Shown: positions 54,814 to 63,633 of the stretch, piece after piece
Layout: each line of letters starts with the position of its first letter
Numbering within the stretch: position 1 is the first letter of the stretch
From: Desulfuromonas sp.
Lineage (GTDB): Bacteria; Desulfobacterota; Desulfuromonadia; Desulfuromonadales; UBA2294
NCBI GenBank assembly: GCA_002869615.1
Contig: PKUH01000001.1
Coordinates: forward strand, 1 to 64,000
Direction of reading: 5' to 3'
Length of the DNA stretch: 64,000 bases
The notes under the pieces: generated by a model
Database searches by the model: none
Told to the model about the DNA's origin: nothing
What the model saw: only the letters and a program-made list of their open reading frames with translations
Translations under genes and position numbers: made by a program

Positions 54814-55638
54814 ATGAACGACAGTGCAGCCAAGGCCGCCGAAGCGATTCGCAAAGCCCGGGCAATGGTCATTACCACCGGCGCCGGCATGGGTGTCGAT
54901 TCGGGCCTGCCAGACTTTCGTGGAGATCAAGGCTTCTGGAATGCCTATCCGATGTATGAACGACTCGGGATTAATTTTATCGGTGCGGCAAATCCGGCAC
55001 ATTTTTCCCGGGACCCTGAATTCGGGTGGGGATTTTACGGACACCGGACCAATCTTTACCGACAGACCGTTCCGCATGAAGGTTTTTACATGCTTCAGAA
55101 CTGGGCCGAAGATTTCGATTTTGAAAGTTTCATCGTCACCTCCAACGTTGATGGTCAGTTCCAGAAAGCAGGTTTTCGTGAGGATCAGATTCTCGAAGTC
55201 CACGGTTCCATTCATCATCTGCAGTGCCTCGCACCCTGCTCGACCGATATCTGGAATAATGAAGAGGAGATTCCGGTTAACTTTGACACGATGCGGGCCG
55301 AACATGTCCCGGTCTGCCCCAAGTGCAACGGAACAGCCCGGCCCAATATCCTGATGTTCGGCGACTTCTCATGGATCTCGAGCCGTACGCACGGACAGGA
55401 GATGCGATTCGATATGTTTCTTGAACAACACCGCAACGAACCAGTGGTAGTTATCGAAATGGGGGCCGGCACCGCCATTCCGACCATCCGGCACATGAGT
55501 GAGCAACTCGGTGATCGACTTGACGCCACGGTTGTTCGGATCAATCCCCGCGAATCTCATATTGAACAACCACACATCTCCCTGGAATACGGCGCTCTGG
55601 ATGGACTTCGGCAGATCGAAGCGCAACTCCAGAGTTGA
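54814..55638 (+). CDS. Sir2-family NAD-dependent protein deacylase
   Basis: 274 residues. NAD-binding site TTGAGMGVDSGLPDFRG; catalytic region VTSNVDGQF and EVHGSIHHLQC with the general-base His; zinc cysteines in CLAPC and CPKC; the late FGDFSWIS replaces FGExxP. In the canonical GAGxS motif the Ser is Gly here, and the LMFGE Glu is Asp. A divergent sirtuin, possibly a deacylase with other substrate range. Releases nicotinamide and O-acyl-ADP-ribose. GGAGG before the ATG. The next gene makes NaMN, a link in NAD recycling. Confidence 0.87.
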   Translation: MNDSAAKAAEAIRKARAMVITTGAGMGVDSGLPDFRGDQGFWNAYPMYERLGINFIGAANPAHFSRDPEFGWGFYGHRTNLYRQTVPHEGFYMLQNWAEDFDFESFIVTSNVDGQFQKAGFREDQILEVHGSIHHLQCLAPCSTDIWNNEEEIPVNFDTMRAEHVPVCPKCNGTARPNILMFGDFSWISSRTHGQEMRFDMFLEQHRNEPVVVIEMGAGTAIPTIRHMSEQLGDRLDATVVRINPRESHIEQPHISLEYGALDGLRQIEAQLQS

Positions 55639-55660
55639 TTTCAGCCAAGGCCCTCGTGCA

Positions 55661-57067
55661 ATGACGCTTTCAGCGCTCCAGACTGACCTTTACCAACTGA
55701 CCATGCTGGCGGGATATTATGAGCATGGCCTGTATGAGCAGCCGGCAACCTTTGAACTTTTTTTCAGAAGACACCCTTTCGAAGGGAACTATGCCGTTTT
55801 TGCCGGTCTGCAGCCGGCCCTCGATTATCTCAAAACCCTTCAATTCGGCACGAAGGAACTTCTCTGGCTTCAACAACTCGGCCTTTTCAAATCTGATTTT
55901 CTGAACGAACTGTCGAAATTCCGATTTACCGGCACTGTAATCGCTCCGGCCGAAGGGACTGTTGTCTTTGCCAATGAGCCACTACTCACAATAGAAGGAA
56001 CACTGGCTGAAACCCAGTTCGTCGAAACCGCGTTGCTCAACATCATCAACTTCCAGACCCTCGCTGCGACCAAGGCGGCCCGCATCTGCCATGCTGCCGG
56101 CACAGCCGAGGTTATTGAATTCGGACTGCGCCGTGCCCAGGGACCGGATGGCGCTCTCAGCCTGGCCCGAGCCGCAGCGATAGGTGGAGTCACCAGCACC
56201 AGTAACCTGGAGGCAGGTTACTGTTTCAACCTGCCGGTCAGAGGCACTCATGCCCACAGCTGGGTCATGGCATTTGATGACGAATTGAGTGCCTTCAGGG
56301 CTTATGCAGCATCATTCCCCGACACCTGCATTCTCCTCGTCGACACTTACGACACCCTTGAAAGCGGCCTGCCGAATGCCCTGCTCGTCGCATCGGAATT
56401 ACGTGAGCGTGGTCATGAGCTCGCGGGCGTTCGCCTGGATTCCGGAAATATTGCCAAACTGAGCCGTAAGGCCAGGCAGATGTTTGATCAAGCCGGTTTC
56501 CCGGAGGTTAAAATCGTCGCCTCGAATGAGCTTGACGAGTATGAAATTGAACGCATCCGCCAGGCCGGAGGCTGTATCGATATCTACGGCGTCGGCACGC
56601 GGTTGGCGACTTGTGCCGGCCCCGGTGGCGGCGCCCTTGGTGGAGTATACAAGCTGGTTGAACTCGGTGGTCACCCGCGGTTCAAAACGACCAGCGACCC
56701 CGGCAAAAGCACATGGCCCGGAAAAAAAGAAATCTGGCGGGCAACTGACCAGAATAATCTTTTTGCCACCGACATTCTGACAGCCTGTGCAGAGGAACCG
56801 ACGGCCCCTGAAAAAGCAGCTCATTCAGGCACCCAATCGCCACATTTCGAATTCAACAAACTGTGTCAAATCGTCATGCAGGGTGGACAACAAACCGTAC
56901 CGGCCATCAAACTGGAAGAGATGGCCGCGCATTGCACGACACAGCTGAATCGACTGCAAGACCGACACAAAAAGACCTCTGAGGGGGCTCCCTATCCGGT
57001 TCGGCTCTCTCCAAAACTGGTTGAGCTTAGAAACAGACATGGCAAAGAGCATCTGATCAAGCCCTAA
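55661..57067 (+). CDS. pncB: Nicotinate phosphoribosyltransferase
   Basis: 468 residues: ALQTDLYQLTMLAGYYEHGL, LFFRRHPFEGNYAVFAGLQ, FGLRRAQGPDGALSLARAA, GTHAHSWVMAFDDE with the phosphorylated His of the family, VDTYDT, AGVRLDSGNIAKLSRKARQ, and DIYGVGTRLATC. It makes nicotinate mononucleotide from nicotinate, PRPP and ATP. Length matches the long NAPRTase class. The start at 55661, 22 bases after the sirtuin stop, has only AAGG upstream. Using sirtuin-released nicotinamide would need a nicotinamidase from elsewhere. Confidence 0.93.
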   Translation: MTLSALQTDLYQLTMLAGYYEHGLYEQPATFELFFRRHPFEGNYAVFAGLQPALDYLKTLQFGTKELLWLQQLGLFKSDFLNELSKFRFTGTVIAPAEGTVVFANEPLLTIEGTLAETQFVETALLNIINFQTLAATKAARICHAAGTAEVIEFGLRRAQGPDGALSLARAAAIGGVTSTSNLEAGYCFNLPVRGTHAHSWVMAFDDELSAFRAYAASFPDTCILLVDTYDTLESGLPNALLVASELRERGHELAGVRLDSGNIAKLSRKARQMFDQAGFPEVKIVASNELDEYEIERIRQAGGCIDIYGVGTRLATCAGPGGGALGGVYKLVELGGHPRFKTTSDPGKSTWPGKKEIWRATDQNNLFATDILTACAEEPTAPEKAAHSGTQSPHFEFNKLCQIVMQGGQQTVPAIKLEEMAAHCTTQLNRLQDRHKKTSEGAPYPVRLSPKLVELRNRHGKEHLIKP

Positions 57068-57133
57068 AGCTTTACAAGATTGAGTAATCAAAGTTATTAT
57101 GTCACGTAAACCAACTTCAACTAATTACATTTC

Positions 57134-57517
57134 ATGGCATACGCAGTTATTAAAAGATATGGGCATTCTCTCTTTAACGGGGGATATGAGTGGAATGGCA
57201 AGGTTCTCAAACCCTACGGGAAATCCTCATCTGCCGGCTGGGAGTTCAACGGCTCGCAACTCAAACCGCATGGCCAGTCAATGAACAAGGGTTTTGAATG
57301 GAACGGCAAAGTTCTCAAACCGCATGGTCGCTCTGCTCTTTCCGGGTATGATTGCTCGACGCACTACATCAAGCCTTACGGACAGTCGAAACAAAAGGGT
57401 TGGGAGATCAAGAACAATATCTGTATCCCATTCGGCAAATCAAATAATGATGGCTGGGAGATTCAGGGGAAAATCCCGATGCCACTGATAGCCCTCGTTG
57501 TCTTTAACCTGACATGA
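57134..57517 (+). CDS. Protein of 18-residue WNGK-LKPxG repeats, unknown function
   Basis: 127 residues, no signal peptide. From residue 18 the sequence is five consecutive 18-residue units with consensus [WYF]E[WF]NGKxLKPxGxSxxxG plus half units at each end: YEWNGKVLKPYGKSSSAG, WEFNGSQLKPHGQSMNKG, FEWNGKVLKPHGRSALSG, then two more diverged copies. This recalls MORN or WG repeats in scale but the spacing is different. Probably a small beta-hairpin array. The ribosome site is weak; the repeat regularity itself supports coding. A terminator follows after six bases. Confidence 0.75.
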   Translation: MAYAVIKRYGHSLFNGGYEWNGKVLKPYGKSSSAGWEFNGSQLKPHGQSMNKGFEWNGKVLKPHGRSALSGYDCSTHYIKPYGQSKQKGWEIKNNICIPFGKSNNDGWEIQGKIPMPLIALVVFNLT

Positions 57518-57522
57518 AAATC

Positions 57523-57549
57523 AAAGGCCGGGGATAACCCCGGCCTTTC
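57523..57549 (+). terminator. Rho-independent terminator after the repeat protein
   Basis: Perfect 11-bp stem AAAGGCCGGGG / CCCCGGCCTTT, loop ATAA; T tract short. Confidence 0.8.
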
Positions 57550-57552
57550 TAA

Positions 57553-57576
57553 CGTGGACAAGAGGTCCTGTCCACG
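57553..57576. repeat. Second hairpin between convergent genes
   Basis: Stem CGTGGACA / TGTCCACG with loop AGAGGTCC, followed by a run of C and then four T. Role unclear. Confidence 0.6.
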
Positions 57577-57601
57577 CCCCCCCTTTTATGTACGCACCCC
57601 A

Positions 57602-57832
57602 CTACGGTAAATGTTGATAAACAAGTGAAACCGGCGAACCGTTCGGCATGATGTTCGGCACGAAAAAAACCCCGGTCTCTTTCTTTTTTAGATAGAACTC
57701 GCAAAGATGGCGTGAATGCCCCCGGCAATACATGTTGATGATCGCCTTCCAGACGTTGCTCTGCCGATCACCAAACCGATCGTAAAAGGTACATTCATCA
57801 ATGAATTCGCAGATCGGTGTTTCTTTTGTCAT
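57602..57832 (-). CDS. Small Cys-rich protein, unknown function
   Basis: 76 residues, cytoplasmic, with four cysteines arranged CEFIDEC and YCRGHSRHLC. Similar short C-x5-C...C-x6-C proteins (often C, FF, YC, C...Y) are common in deltaproteobacteria and have no known role; a metal site is likely. There is no clear ribosome site before the ATG. Confidence 0.6.
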   Translation of the reverse strand: MTKETPICEFIDECTFYDRFGDRQSNVWKAIINMYCRGHSRHLCEFYLKKKETGVFFVPNIMPNGSPVSLVYQHLP

Positions 57833-57848
57833 AGTATTTTCGCTAGAC

Positions 57849-57929
57849 TCAAAGTTCGCGTATCAGCAGAAAAGTCAACACGAACGCAGCCAAAAAAAGA
57901 ATGCCGACCAATAAATAGGCAAAGAGCAT
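57849..57929 (-). CDS. 26-residue single-span membrane peptide
   Basis: An open frame from ATG 57929 to TGA, encoding MLFAYLLVGILFLAAFVL then TFLLIREL: one hydrophobic helix with a charged RE end. AGGAGGGG stands three to eight bases upstream, one of the best ribosome sites in the window. It lies 17 bases before the small Cys-rich gene and was probably missed because of size. Such peptides often bind and regulate larger membrane proteins. Confidence 0.65.
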   Translation of the reverse strand: MLFAYLLVGILFLAAFVLTFLLIREL

Positions 57930-58025
57930 GTTCCCCTCCTGTTGTACTCTTTAGTTGCCGACCATAATAACAGTCATTTCTTACATATTTCTTACATTCT
58001 GATTAAAAAACATCTCATAATAAAA

Positions 58026-58052
58026 AAAGTCCGGTCAATCAGACCGGACTTT
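58026..58052 (-). terminator. Terminator of the M24 peptidase gene
   Basis: Perfect 11-bp stem AAAGTCCGGTC / GACCGGACTTT, seven T on the minus strand. Confidence 0.9.
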
Positions 58053-58082
58053 CTCTCACAGTGTATTTAAGGTGACGTCGCG

Positions 58083-59273
58083 TCAAACAACAACCAGATC
58101 TTCATCAGCTGCGGTAATATACTTCAGCCCATCCTCTGCGACCCAGAAAGTGTTCTCGATACCGATGGCACCGACGCAAGGATAAACCACCTTCGGTTCA
58201 AAAGCAAAAACCATATTCCGGAGCAATTCATTATCGTCAAAACCGCGTGCAATAAACGGATATTCATCAAGTTCGATGCCTACGCCATGACCGATAAATG
58301 AAACCCGCTCGCCTTCGGCTCCCATGAAATGATTTCCATATCCGAGTTCCGCCGCCATTTCGTAGCACGAATCATAAACTTTTCCCCAGGTCGTACCCGG
58401 CACCGCAATTGAAATCGCATGAGCCTGGATCTGTTTCATATCTTCGAACGCACGGACCAGCTCATCCGAAAGGCCGCCGACACAAAACATTCGGGTCTGA
58501 TCGACAATATAACCATCAAAAACGCCACCGATATCGATAACAATCGGTTCATTGGCCTTGATTGTTTTGTAGCTGGCGCCCTGGGGAAAAGACGGGTTGA
58601 CGCCCATGCCGCCGAGAGGCGTATCCGAGTAGGTCGGGACGGCACTGTCCGGCCCTGAGAAAATGTGCCCATAAAACAGTTCACTGTTGAATCCGCGCAT
58701 ACGGATCATCCCCTGGTGACCGGCCTTGCGCATTTCGTATTCAAGTTCAGCGGCGACTTCAAAGTCGGTGACCCCTTCACGAATCACCTCCCGGGCACGT
58801 CTGTGGGCACGCCCGACGAGCAAGGAGGCATCCTTGAGAATTGAAAGTTCATACTCCGACTTGACGGCTCTGACGGTACGGATCAGGTGCGAAGCATCGA
58901 CCATCTCGCAACCCGGAAAAACCCTGGCAAAACGGTTATAGGTTGCGACCGGCAAAACATCAAACTCCATACCGGCGCGGGACGGCACCGGATAGTTATG
59001 GTCGGCGAGTATACCGGTGATCTCTTTCGGGCTCTTTAACGGAACAACATGCTTCAGCCCAGACTCCATCCGGGCCCGGCCATGGTCTTTACGAACCATG
59101 TAAATCGGTTCATTTTCCACCGGGATATAGAGCAGGCCCTGCTGAATTGATCCGGTGAAATAAAAAAGATCAGCATTCTGTATAATCAGGATGGCTTCAA
59201 CTCCGGTTGACTGCATTTCCTCTTGCAGTTTACTTATCCGTGACGTCAGTTCGGTTGCAGGTGTTATCCTCAT
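58083..59273 (-). CDS. M24-family aminopeptidase (Xaa-Pro type)
   Basis: 396 residues. N-terminal creatinase-like domain (residues 1-150), C-terminal pita-bread domain with all metal ligands: two Asp in IVIDIGGVFDGYIVDQTRMF, His in FIGHGVGIELDEYP, Glu in FAFEPKVV and in IENTFWV. Cleaves N-terminal residues before proline or similar dipeptides. The start at 59273 has GGAGAA upstream, eight codons inside a longer frame. Confidence 0.92.
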   Translation of the reverse strand: MRITPATELTSRISKLQEEMQSTGVEAILIIQNADLFYFTGSIQQGLLYIPVENEPIYMVRKDHGRARMESGLKHVVPLKSPKEITGILADHNYPVPSRAGMEFDVLPVATYNRFARVFPGCEMVDASHLIRTVRAVKSEYELSILKDASLLVGRAHRRAREVIREGVTDFEVAAELEYEMRKAGHQGMIRMRGFNSELFYGHIFSGPDSAVPTYSDTPLGGMGVNPSFPQGASYKTIKANEPIVIDIGGVFDGYIVDQTRMFCVGGLSDELVRAFEDMKQIQAHAISIAVPGTTWGKVYDSCYEMAAELGYGNHFMGAEGERVSFIGHGVGIELDEYPFIARGFDDNELLRNMVFAFEPKVVYPCVGAIGIENTFWVAEDGLKYITAADEDLVVV

Positions 59274-59763
59274 CAGAATTTCTCCGTCGGCGAGCACGAA
59301 TAACGGTCAACATCCGACCATCCATGCTAACTATTTGTTTATTTTATATATTTTTGACTATCACAGGGAAGTTACTGGAGTCAACTCTATTCCTTTTTTC
59401 GATTAAGTAAACATGAGAATCTACACATCTTTCATTATCGCCTGAACCATAATCATGAGTGATCAGGTTGTGCTTTTTTTTTAGGCAAGATGATAAAGAG
59501 CCCCTTATCAGCAGAAGTTTATCCGGCAAAGTCCAGGTTTTCCACATCTCTTTCCACAGAAAATGTGGACATCAGCGGGACAAAAAAGGCACATCTCCTG
59601 GATGTTTCGATGAGACGCACGATATTCAATTCCCGACCCCGCCTGAACAGCAACTCAAACCGTCATCGTCGGCAACAGACAATCCGTGTGACTGGTAAGT
59701 TGCCCCTTACAATCGATACTTTTCCTTGTTAGCAATTATCCCTTTTTCTGAAATACAATAGAC
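59274..59763. other. Gene-poor intergenic region
   Basis: About 490 bases. It must hold the M24 peptidase promoter (minus strand). A small hairpin TCCACAGAAAATGTGGA occurs near 59552. Plus-strand frames here lack ribosome sites and protein-like composition. I see no RNA gene I can name. Confidence 0.4.
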
Positions 59764-59797
59764 AGGACCGACCGGGATACTCCCGGCCGGTCCTTTT
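59764..59797. terminator. Strong hairpin after the octaheme cytochrome gene
   Basis: Fourteen-base arms AGGACCGACCGGGA / TCCCGGCCGGTCCT with one mismatch, three-base loop. On the minus strand no clean T tract follows; on the plus strand TTTT does. Confidence 0.65.
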
Positions 59798-59814
59798 CCT
59801 GCTGACGTATATTT

Positions 59815-61155
59815 CTACTTCACATCCTGCTGGTACCGATCCTTGTAATACTTCTTCATTTCCTGGACGCGTTTCGGATCAAACCCTTTAACAAACCACT
59901 CATGCTCCTTGCGCCCTTCAATGTAGGTCTTGATAATCCTGTCGTAAACTTCCGGCTTGCCAGCTTCCTTGCAGACCTTCTTCGCCTCCGGCAAGAGACC
60001 GGTATAGAAATGCTTGGCAACATCATAAATCCCGTGCCACCAGGCGTAGTCGGGTCCACTCATCGCCGCACCGTGACGGGCGCGTCGACCTTCGTGATGC
60101 CACAGTTCCCAATAGATCCAGTCGATCTTGTCGTCGAAATTGTCGGTGCTGATCACTCCCTCGTCCATCAGGATCTGACGAATCTCCCTGGCCGGGATAG
60201 CGAACTTGTCATTGTAGAGACCGACAAAGCTGTCGAGCTGCTTGTAGAAACCATCAACGAAAGGCTGACCATGGCAGGCCGAGCAGACGTCCTGCATGTC
60301 GGCCAGCTTCTTCTCCCAGTCAGCTGTCCGCTTCGAGACCGGGGCCCGCAGGTTCCAGGAGACGCGGGTTCCGACATCATGAGTGGTCGGCTGGTTTTCG
60401 GTAGCGCTCATATGGCAGGTCGCGCAGGTCGGAGCATCGTAATAATCGACACCGGCAATCCACTTCGGCTGATCCATATTAAGTTCATCCTTGAAGGCAT
60501 GATAAAGAATGCCGTGTTTCGACTCTTCGTAGACCTCCTTCTGCGGATGATCGGGTCCGATATGACACTTGCCGCAGGTTTCCGGCTGACGCGCCTGCTC
60601 CTTGCTGAAACGATGCCGCGTATGGCAGGCCGAACAGGTTCCCTTGGAGCCATCCGGATTAACACGACCGATGCCGGTATTCGGCCAGGTGTTGGTATCA
60701 AGCGTTCCATCGTCGTTGACCTTGACGATCGAGCCATGACATTGACGGCAACCGACCGCAACGGCCGGCTCACCACCGATGGTCTGGCCGAGAATTCCGT
60801 CCTTGGTGTTGAGGATGTCACCCGCCTTGGCATGGTGGCTGGCCTCCTGTTCAGCTGACTCGCGCGGGTGGCAGGTCGCGCAGTCTTTCGGCGATACGAT
60901 AATGGCGATCGTGTAACCATTATGCTTCATCGCATCCTTGTCTTTTTTGTTTGCCTTGTGGCACTCATAGCAGCCGACTCCGGCATTCCAGTGCGCACTG
61001 TCTTCCCACTGTTTGACCAGACCACGCATATCGGTATGACATTCGATACACTCCCGGGTCTCCTTGGAAAACCGCGGATCGGATGCCGACGCTGTCAGCG
61101 GCAGAACAATCAGGCCGATAACCAGCGCCAACAAAACAAATACCCTCTTCCTCAT
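59815..61155 (-). CDS. Octaheme c-type cytochrome, hydroxylamine oxidoreductase family
   Basis: 446 residues: signal peptide (VLLALVIGLIVLPLTASA) and eight CXXCH sites: CIECH, CYECH, CATCH, CRQCH, CSACH, CGKCH, CATCH, CSACH. Their spacing, the RRARHGAAMSGPDYAWWHG segment after the last heme and the helical end fit the HAO family. Known members oxidise hydroxylamine in nitrifiers or, as epsilon-Hao, reduce nitrite/hydroxylamine to ammonium; the latter suits an anaerobe, but the crosslinking tyrosine that sets direction cannot be judged by eye. GGAGG before the ATG. A split heme-sensor kinase is next to it. Confidence 0.88.
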   Translation of the reverse strand: MRKRVFVLLALVIGLIVLPLTASASDPRFSKETRECIECHTDMRGLVKQWEDSAHWNAGVGCYECHKANKKDKDAMKHNGYTIAIIVSPKDCATCHPRESAEQEASHHAKAGDILNTKDGILGQTIGGEPAVAVGCRQCHGSIVKVNDDGTLDTNTWPNTGIGRVNPDGSKGTCSACHTRHRFSKEQARQPETCGKCHIGPDHPQKEVYEESKHGILYHAFKDELNMDQPKWIAGVDYYDAPTCATCHMSATENQPTTHDVGTRVSWNLRAPVSKRTADWEKKLADMQDVCSACHGQPFVDGFYKQLDSFVGLYNDKFAIPAREIRQILMDEGVISTDNFDDKIDWIYWELWHHEGRRARHGAAMSGPDYAWWHGIYDVAKHFYTGLLPEAKKVCKEAGKPEVYDRIIKTYIEGRKEHEWFVKGFDPKRVQEMKKYYKDRYQQDVK

Positions 61156-61335
61156 GATTTGCCTCCTCTTTCCTATATGACCGTCTCGGTCGTTGTCGTG
61201 TGGCAGGGTGCCGGGTAGAAACCACCCCTTATTTATTCAAGAACATGAATACAGAGATAAAAATATTGAATGAAGATTTTTCCAGATTTAACCAGAAAAA
61301 GGAGGAAAGACAATTGACGTAAGTCAAATTCGAAA

Positions 61336-61362
61336 TAAAAAAACCTCCAGAGTTGGAGGTTT
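61336..61362 (-). terminator. Terminator of the sensor-kinase gene
   Basis: Stem AAACCTCC / GGAGGTTT, loop AGAGTT, eight T on the minus strand, 28 bases past the kinase stop. Bases 61156-61335 should carry the cytochrome promoter, which I could not pin down. Confidence 0.85.
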
Positions 61363-61389
61363 GGAATGGACGCCTCTTTTGCTAAGCTG

Positions 61390-62610
61390 CTAACCGTAAA
61401 CCGGAAACGCAATAATGATATTGGTATACTCTCCTTCTTCACTCTCAACTTTTATCTGGCCATCATGAATCTTGACGATGCTTTCGATGATGCTCAAACC
61501 AAGTCCGGTCCCGACCCCGGCCTCCTTGGTGGTGTAAAATGCTCCGAAAATTTCTGGCAGAACATCGGCAGGGATTCCTTCGCCGTAATCTTTTACCGCC
61601 AACGAGATATATGGCTTGCCTTTTTCCATCAATGTATCGACATTGATTTCAATAATTTTCTCCGGCGAAGGAGATGGATACTTCTTGTTCAATGCATATT
61701 GGGCGTTATTGATCAAATTGAGCAGAACCTGTTCCATCTGCTGGGCATTACAATGCAGCACAGGGACATCGTTCGCGATAGAGACATTGACTGTTATTCC
61801 GTCCTGTTCAAGTTTTTTACTCAAAAGCGAAAGAGGGATATCGATAATTGACCGTATGTCATGCGGTTGATGCTCACCCTCTTCCTTTCGGGAGAAGGAA
61901 AGCAGCTTGCTGACGATGTTTGCGATCCTTTCCCCTTCATTGATAATCCGATTCGACAGATCTTCTTCCCGGGTTCCCTGATCTGCTTTATTGAGAATCA
62001 TTTGTGCATAGTTGATAACGCCGCTGATCGGATTGTTGATTTCATGGGCGACACCGGCGGAGAGTTCCCCGAGCGTTGCCAGTTGTGATGCCCTGATCGT
62101 CTGTGCTTCCATCTGCTTGCGATCCGCTTCGGCCTGGATACGATCGGAGATATCGACAAAGACACAGTTGGTATTCTTGAACGTACCATCAGGATGACTG
62201 CTTATACACCCGCCAAGGGAGATATCAATATAGTGTCCGTCCTTGTGCCTGATCTTGAAATGGACATCATGAACCCTGCCCGACTCCTTGAAAACCGGGA
62301 ACTTTTCTGCGAAAACCGGCTGCCAGTCGGGATGGAGAAAATCGCCATAATTTTTACCGATGACTTCATCTTCATCGTAACCGAGGAGCTTCAACCAGGC
62401 GGGATTGACTTCAATGAAACGGCCTTCAGCATCAAGGGAGTGATAAGGCAGGGGAGACTCATCATACAGGGTACGGAATTTCTCCTCGCTGGCGATGATC
62501 TGAGCTTCAATTTCCTTACGTTGCGTTATATCCTGGGTCAAGCCGACAGCGCCTTCAATATTGCCATCATTATCATAGATAAAATCGGCTTTTTCCCGAA
62601 CCCATTTCAC
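61390..62610 (-). pseudogene. PAS-PAS histidine kinase, C-terminal part of a split sensor kinase
   Basis: 406 residues from GTG 62610: end of a PAS domain, a second PAS (about residues 45-160), HisKA with SAGVAHEINNPISG, HATPase with NLINNAQYAL, DYGEGIP and [10 protein letters not shown]. The reading frame stays open upstream to 62847, encoding the missing start of PAS1 (VQELGQIGGWELDL, EWSDENCRIFG), but that stretch has no start codon and ends at TAG (62848-62850). The frame is the same as that of the upstream heme-sensor gene, so this is most likely the second half of one kinase interrupted by stop codons. Catalytic motifs are intact. Confidence 0.8.
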
Positions 62611-62892
62611 TTCGTCATCGATGAGCAGCCGATGTTCAATATCGTACGGAACGCCGTCAAGTGCCTTTTTCCATTCCCGGTCAACTAACGCCCGGTCATC
62701 AGGGTGGACTTTCTCGAGAAACTTTTGATAATCGACTACAGTTCCTGGCGCGACGCCAAAAATGCGGCAGTTTTCATCGGACCACTCGAGGACATTGTTT
62801 TTAAGATCAAGTTCCCAGCCACCTATTTGACCGAGTTCCTGGACCTTCTAGAATCCGAGCTTCTTCCTCGAGAGTTCGGATTCTGTATATAA

Positions 62893-63633
62893 TTATTGTT
62901 GCAGTGCCCTTTCGGTCTGTTTGAATTGACGATTGATCGTTAAACGGGCCAGAAAAATTCCGAAGAGACCGAGGGCCCAGACTCCGGAATGATAAACAAC
63001 CTGGTTTTCAACATCTTTATTATGGATTGCCAGGTAGGGTTCTATCGGCACGGAAACCGAAATTCCACCCCGCAGATCACCAACCTCGTACCCCTGGGAT
63101 CGGTGACACTTCAGGCAGGTGGGCTCAACCCACATCGGATACATCGTGCGGAGATGCTTTTCTCCTTCGAGCAAAGCAACAGTTTCAATCGATTTTTTAC
63201 CATTTTGCAGAGACTGGAGCGCCGTGGTTTCCCAGGGGTCGGCCTTGTTATACGGGGCGATCGGATTGAGGCTGGTGATATGCCCCCTTACACCATATTG
63301 CTCTTTACCAAGAGCATACACCTGGCGGGTCATATAGGCAGGATTGATCAAGGTGAGGAGCCGGCCCGAAGGGGTTTCAATATCGCGTTCGGGGATGTCT
63401 TTCAGAAATGGATTTGGCGGGGTTTTTTCGGTAGCCGGGGCATATACGCCGCCGTGGCCGGCAGCCCAACGTCTATAGACAAGATCCTTGTTATAACTGG
63501 ATCGGGCTTCGATCCGGGCATGTTCAATAACCGCGCTGTAATTGCTGGCTATTTCATACCAGGCATATCCGCCAACGATCACGGTCCAGAACACTCCGGC
63601 GAAAAGCCATAAAAGATTATTCCGTTTAGCCAT
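62893..63633 (-). CDS. Heme-binding DUF3365 membrane sensor (N-terminal part of split kinase)
   Basis: 246 residues: TM1 (LLWLFAGVFWTVIVGGYAWY), a periplasmic DUF3365/Tll0287-like domain with RWAAGHGGVYAP, LINPAYMTRQVYAL and one c-type heme site CLKCHRSQGYEVGDLRGGISVSVP, then TM2 (VWALGLFGIFLARL) and a short linker ending FKQTERALQQ before TAA. Such domains normally sit at the front of sensor kinases and sense redox state or ligands through heme. The next 14 codons stay in frame to a TAG and then a PAS-kinase. The start at 63633 (ATG) or 63642 (GTG) is unsupported by a ribosome site. Confidence 0.82.
   Translation of the reverse strand: MAKRNNLLWLFAGVFWTVIVGGYAWYEIASNYSAVIEHARIEARSSYNKDLVYRRWAAGHGGVYAPATEKTPPNPFLKDIPERDIETPSGRLLTLINPAYMTRQVYALGKEQYGVRGHITSLNPIAPYNKADPWETTALQSLQNGKKSIETVALLEGEKHLRTMYPMWVEPTCLKCHRSQGYEVGDLRGGISVSVPIEPYLAIHNKDVENQVVYHSGVWALGLFGIFLARLTINRQFKQTERALQQ

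Noticed and set aside
59902-60858. Plus-strand frame of 318 codons opposite the octaheme cytochrome
   Set aside because: The cytochrome has eight heme motifs and a signal peptide; the opposite frame is a by-product of its codon pattern.
59815-61155. Nitrification (ammonia oxidation) inferred from the HAO-like cytochrome
   Set aside because: HAO-family proteins also occur in non-nitrifying anaerobes; no amo genes or cytochromes c554/cM552 are visible.
62610-62850. TAG read as pyrrolysine in the split kinase
   Set aside because: No pyl genes are visible, a histidine kinase is an unlikely Pyl protein, and a second stop (TAA) also interrupts the same frame.
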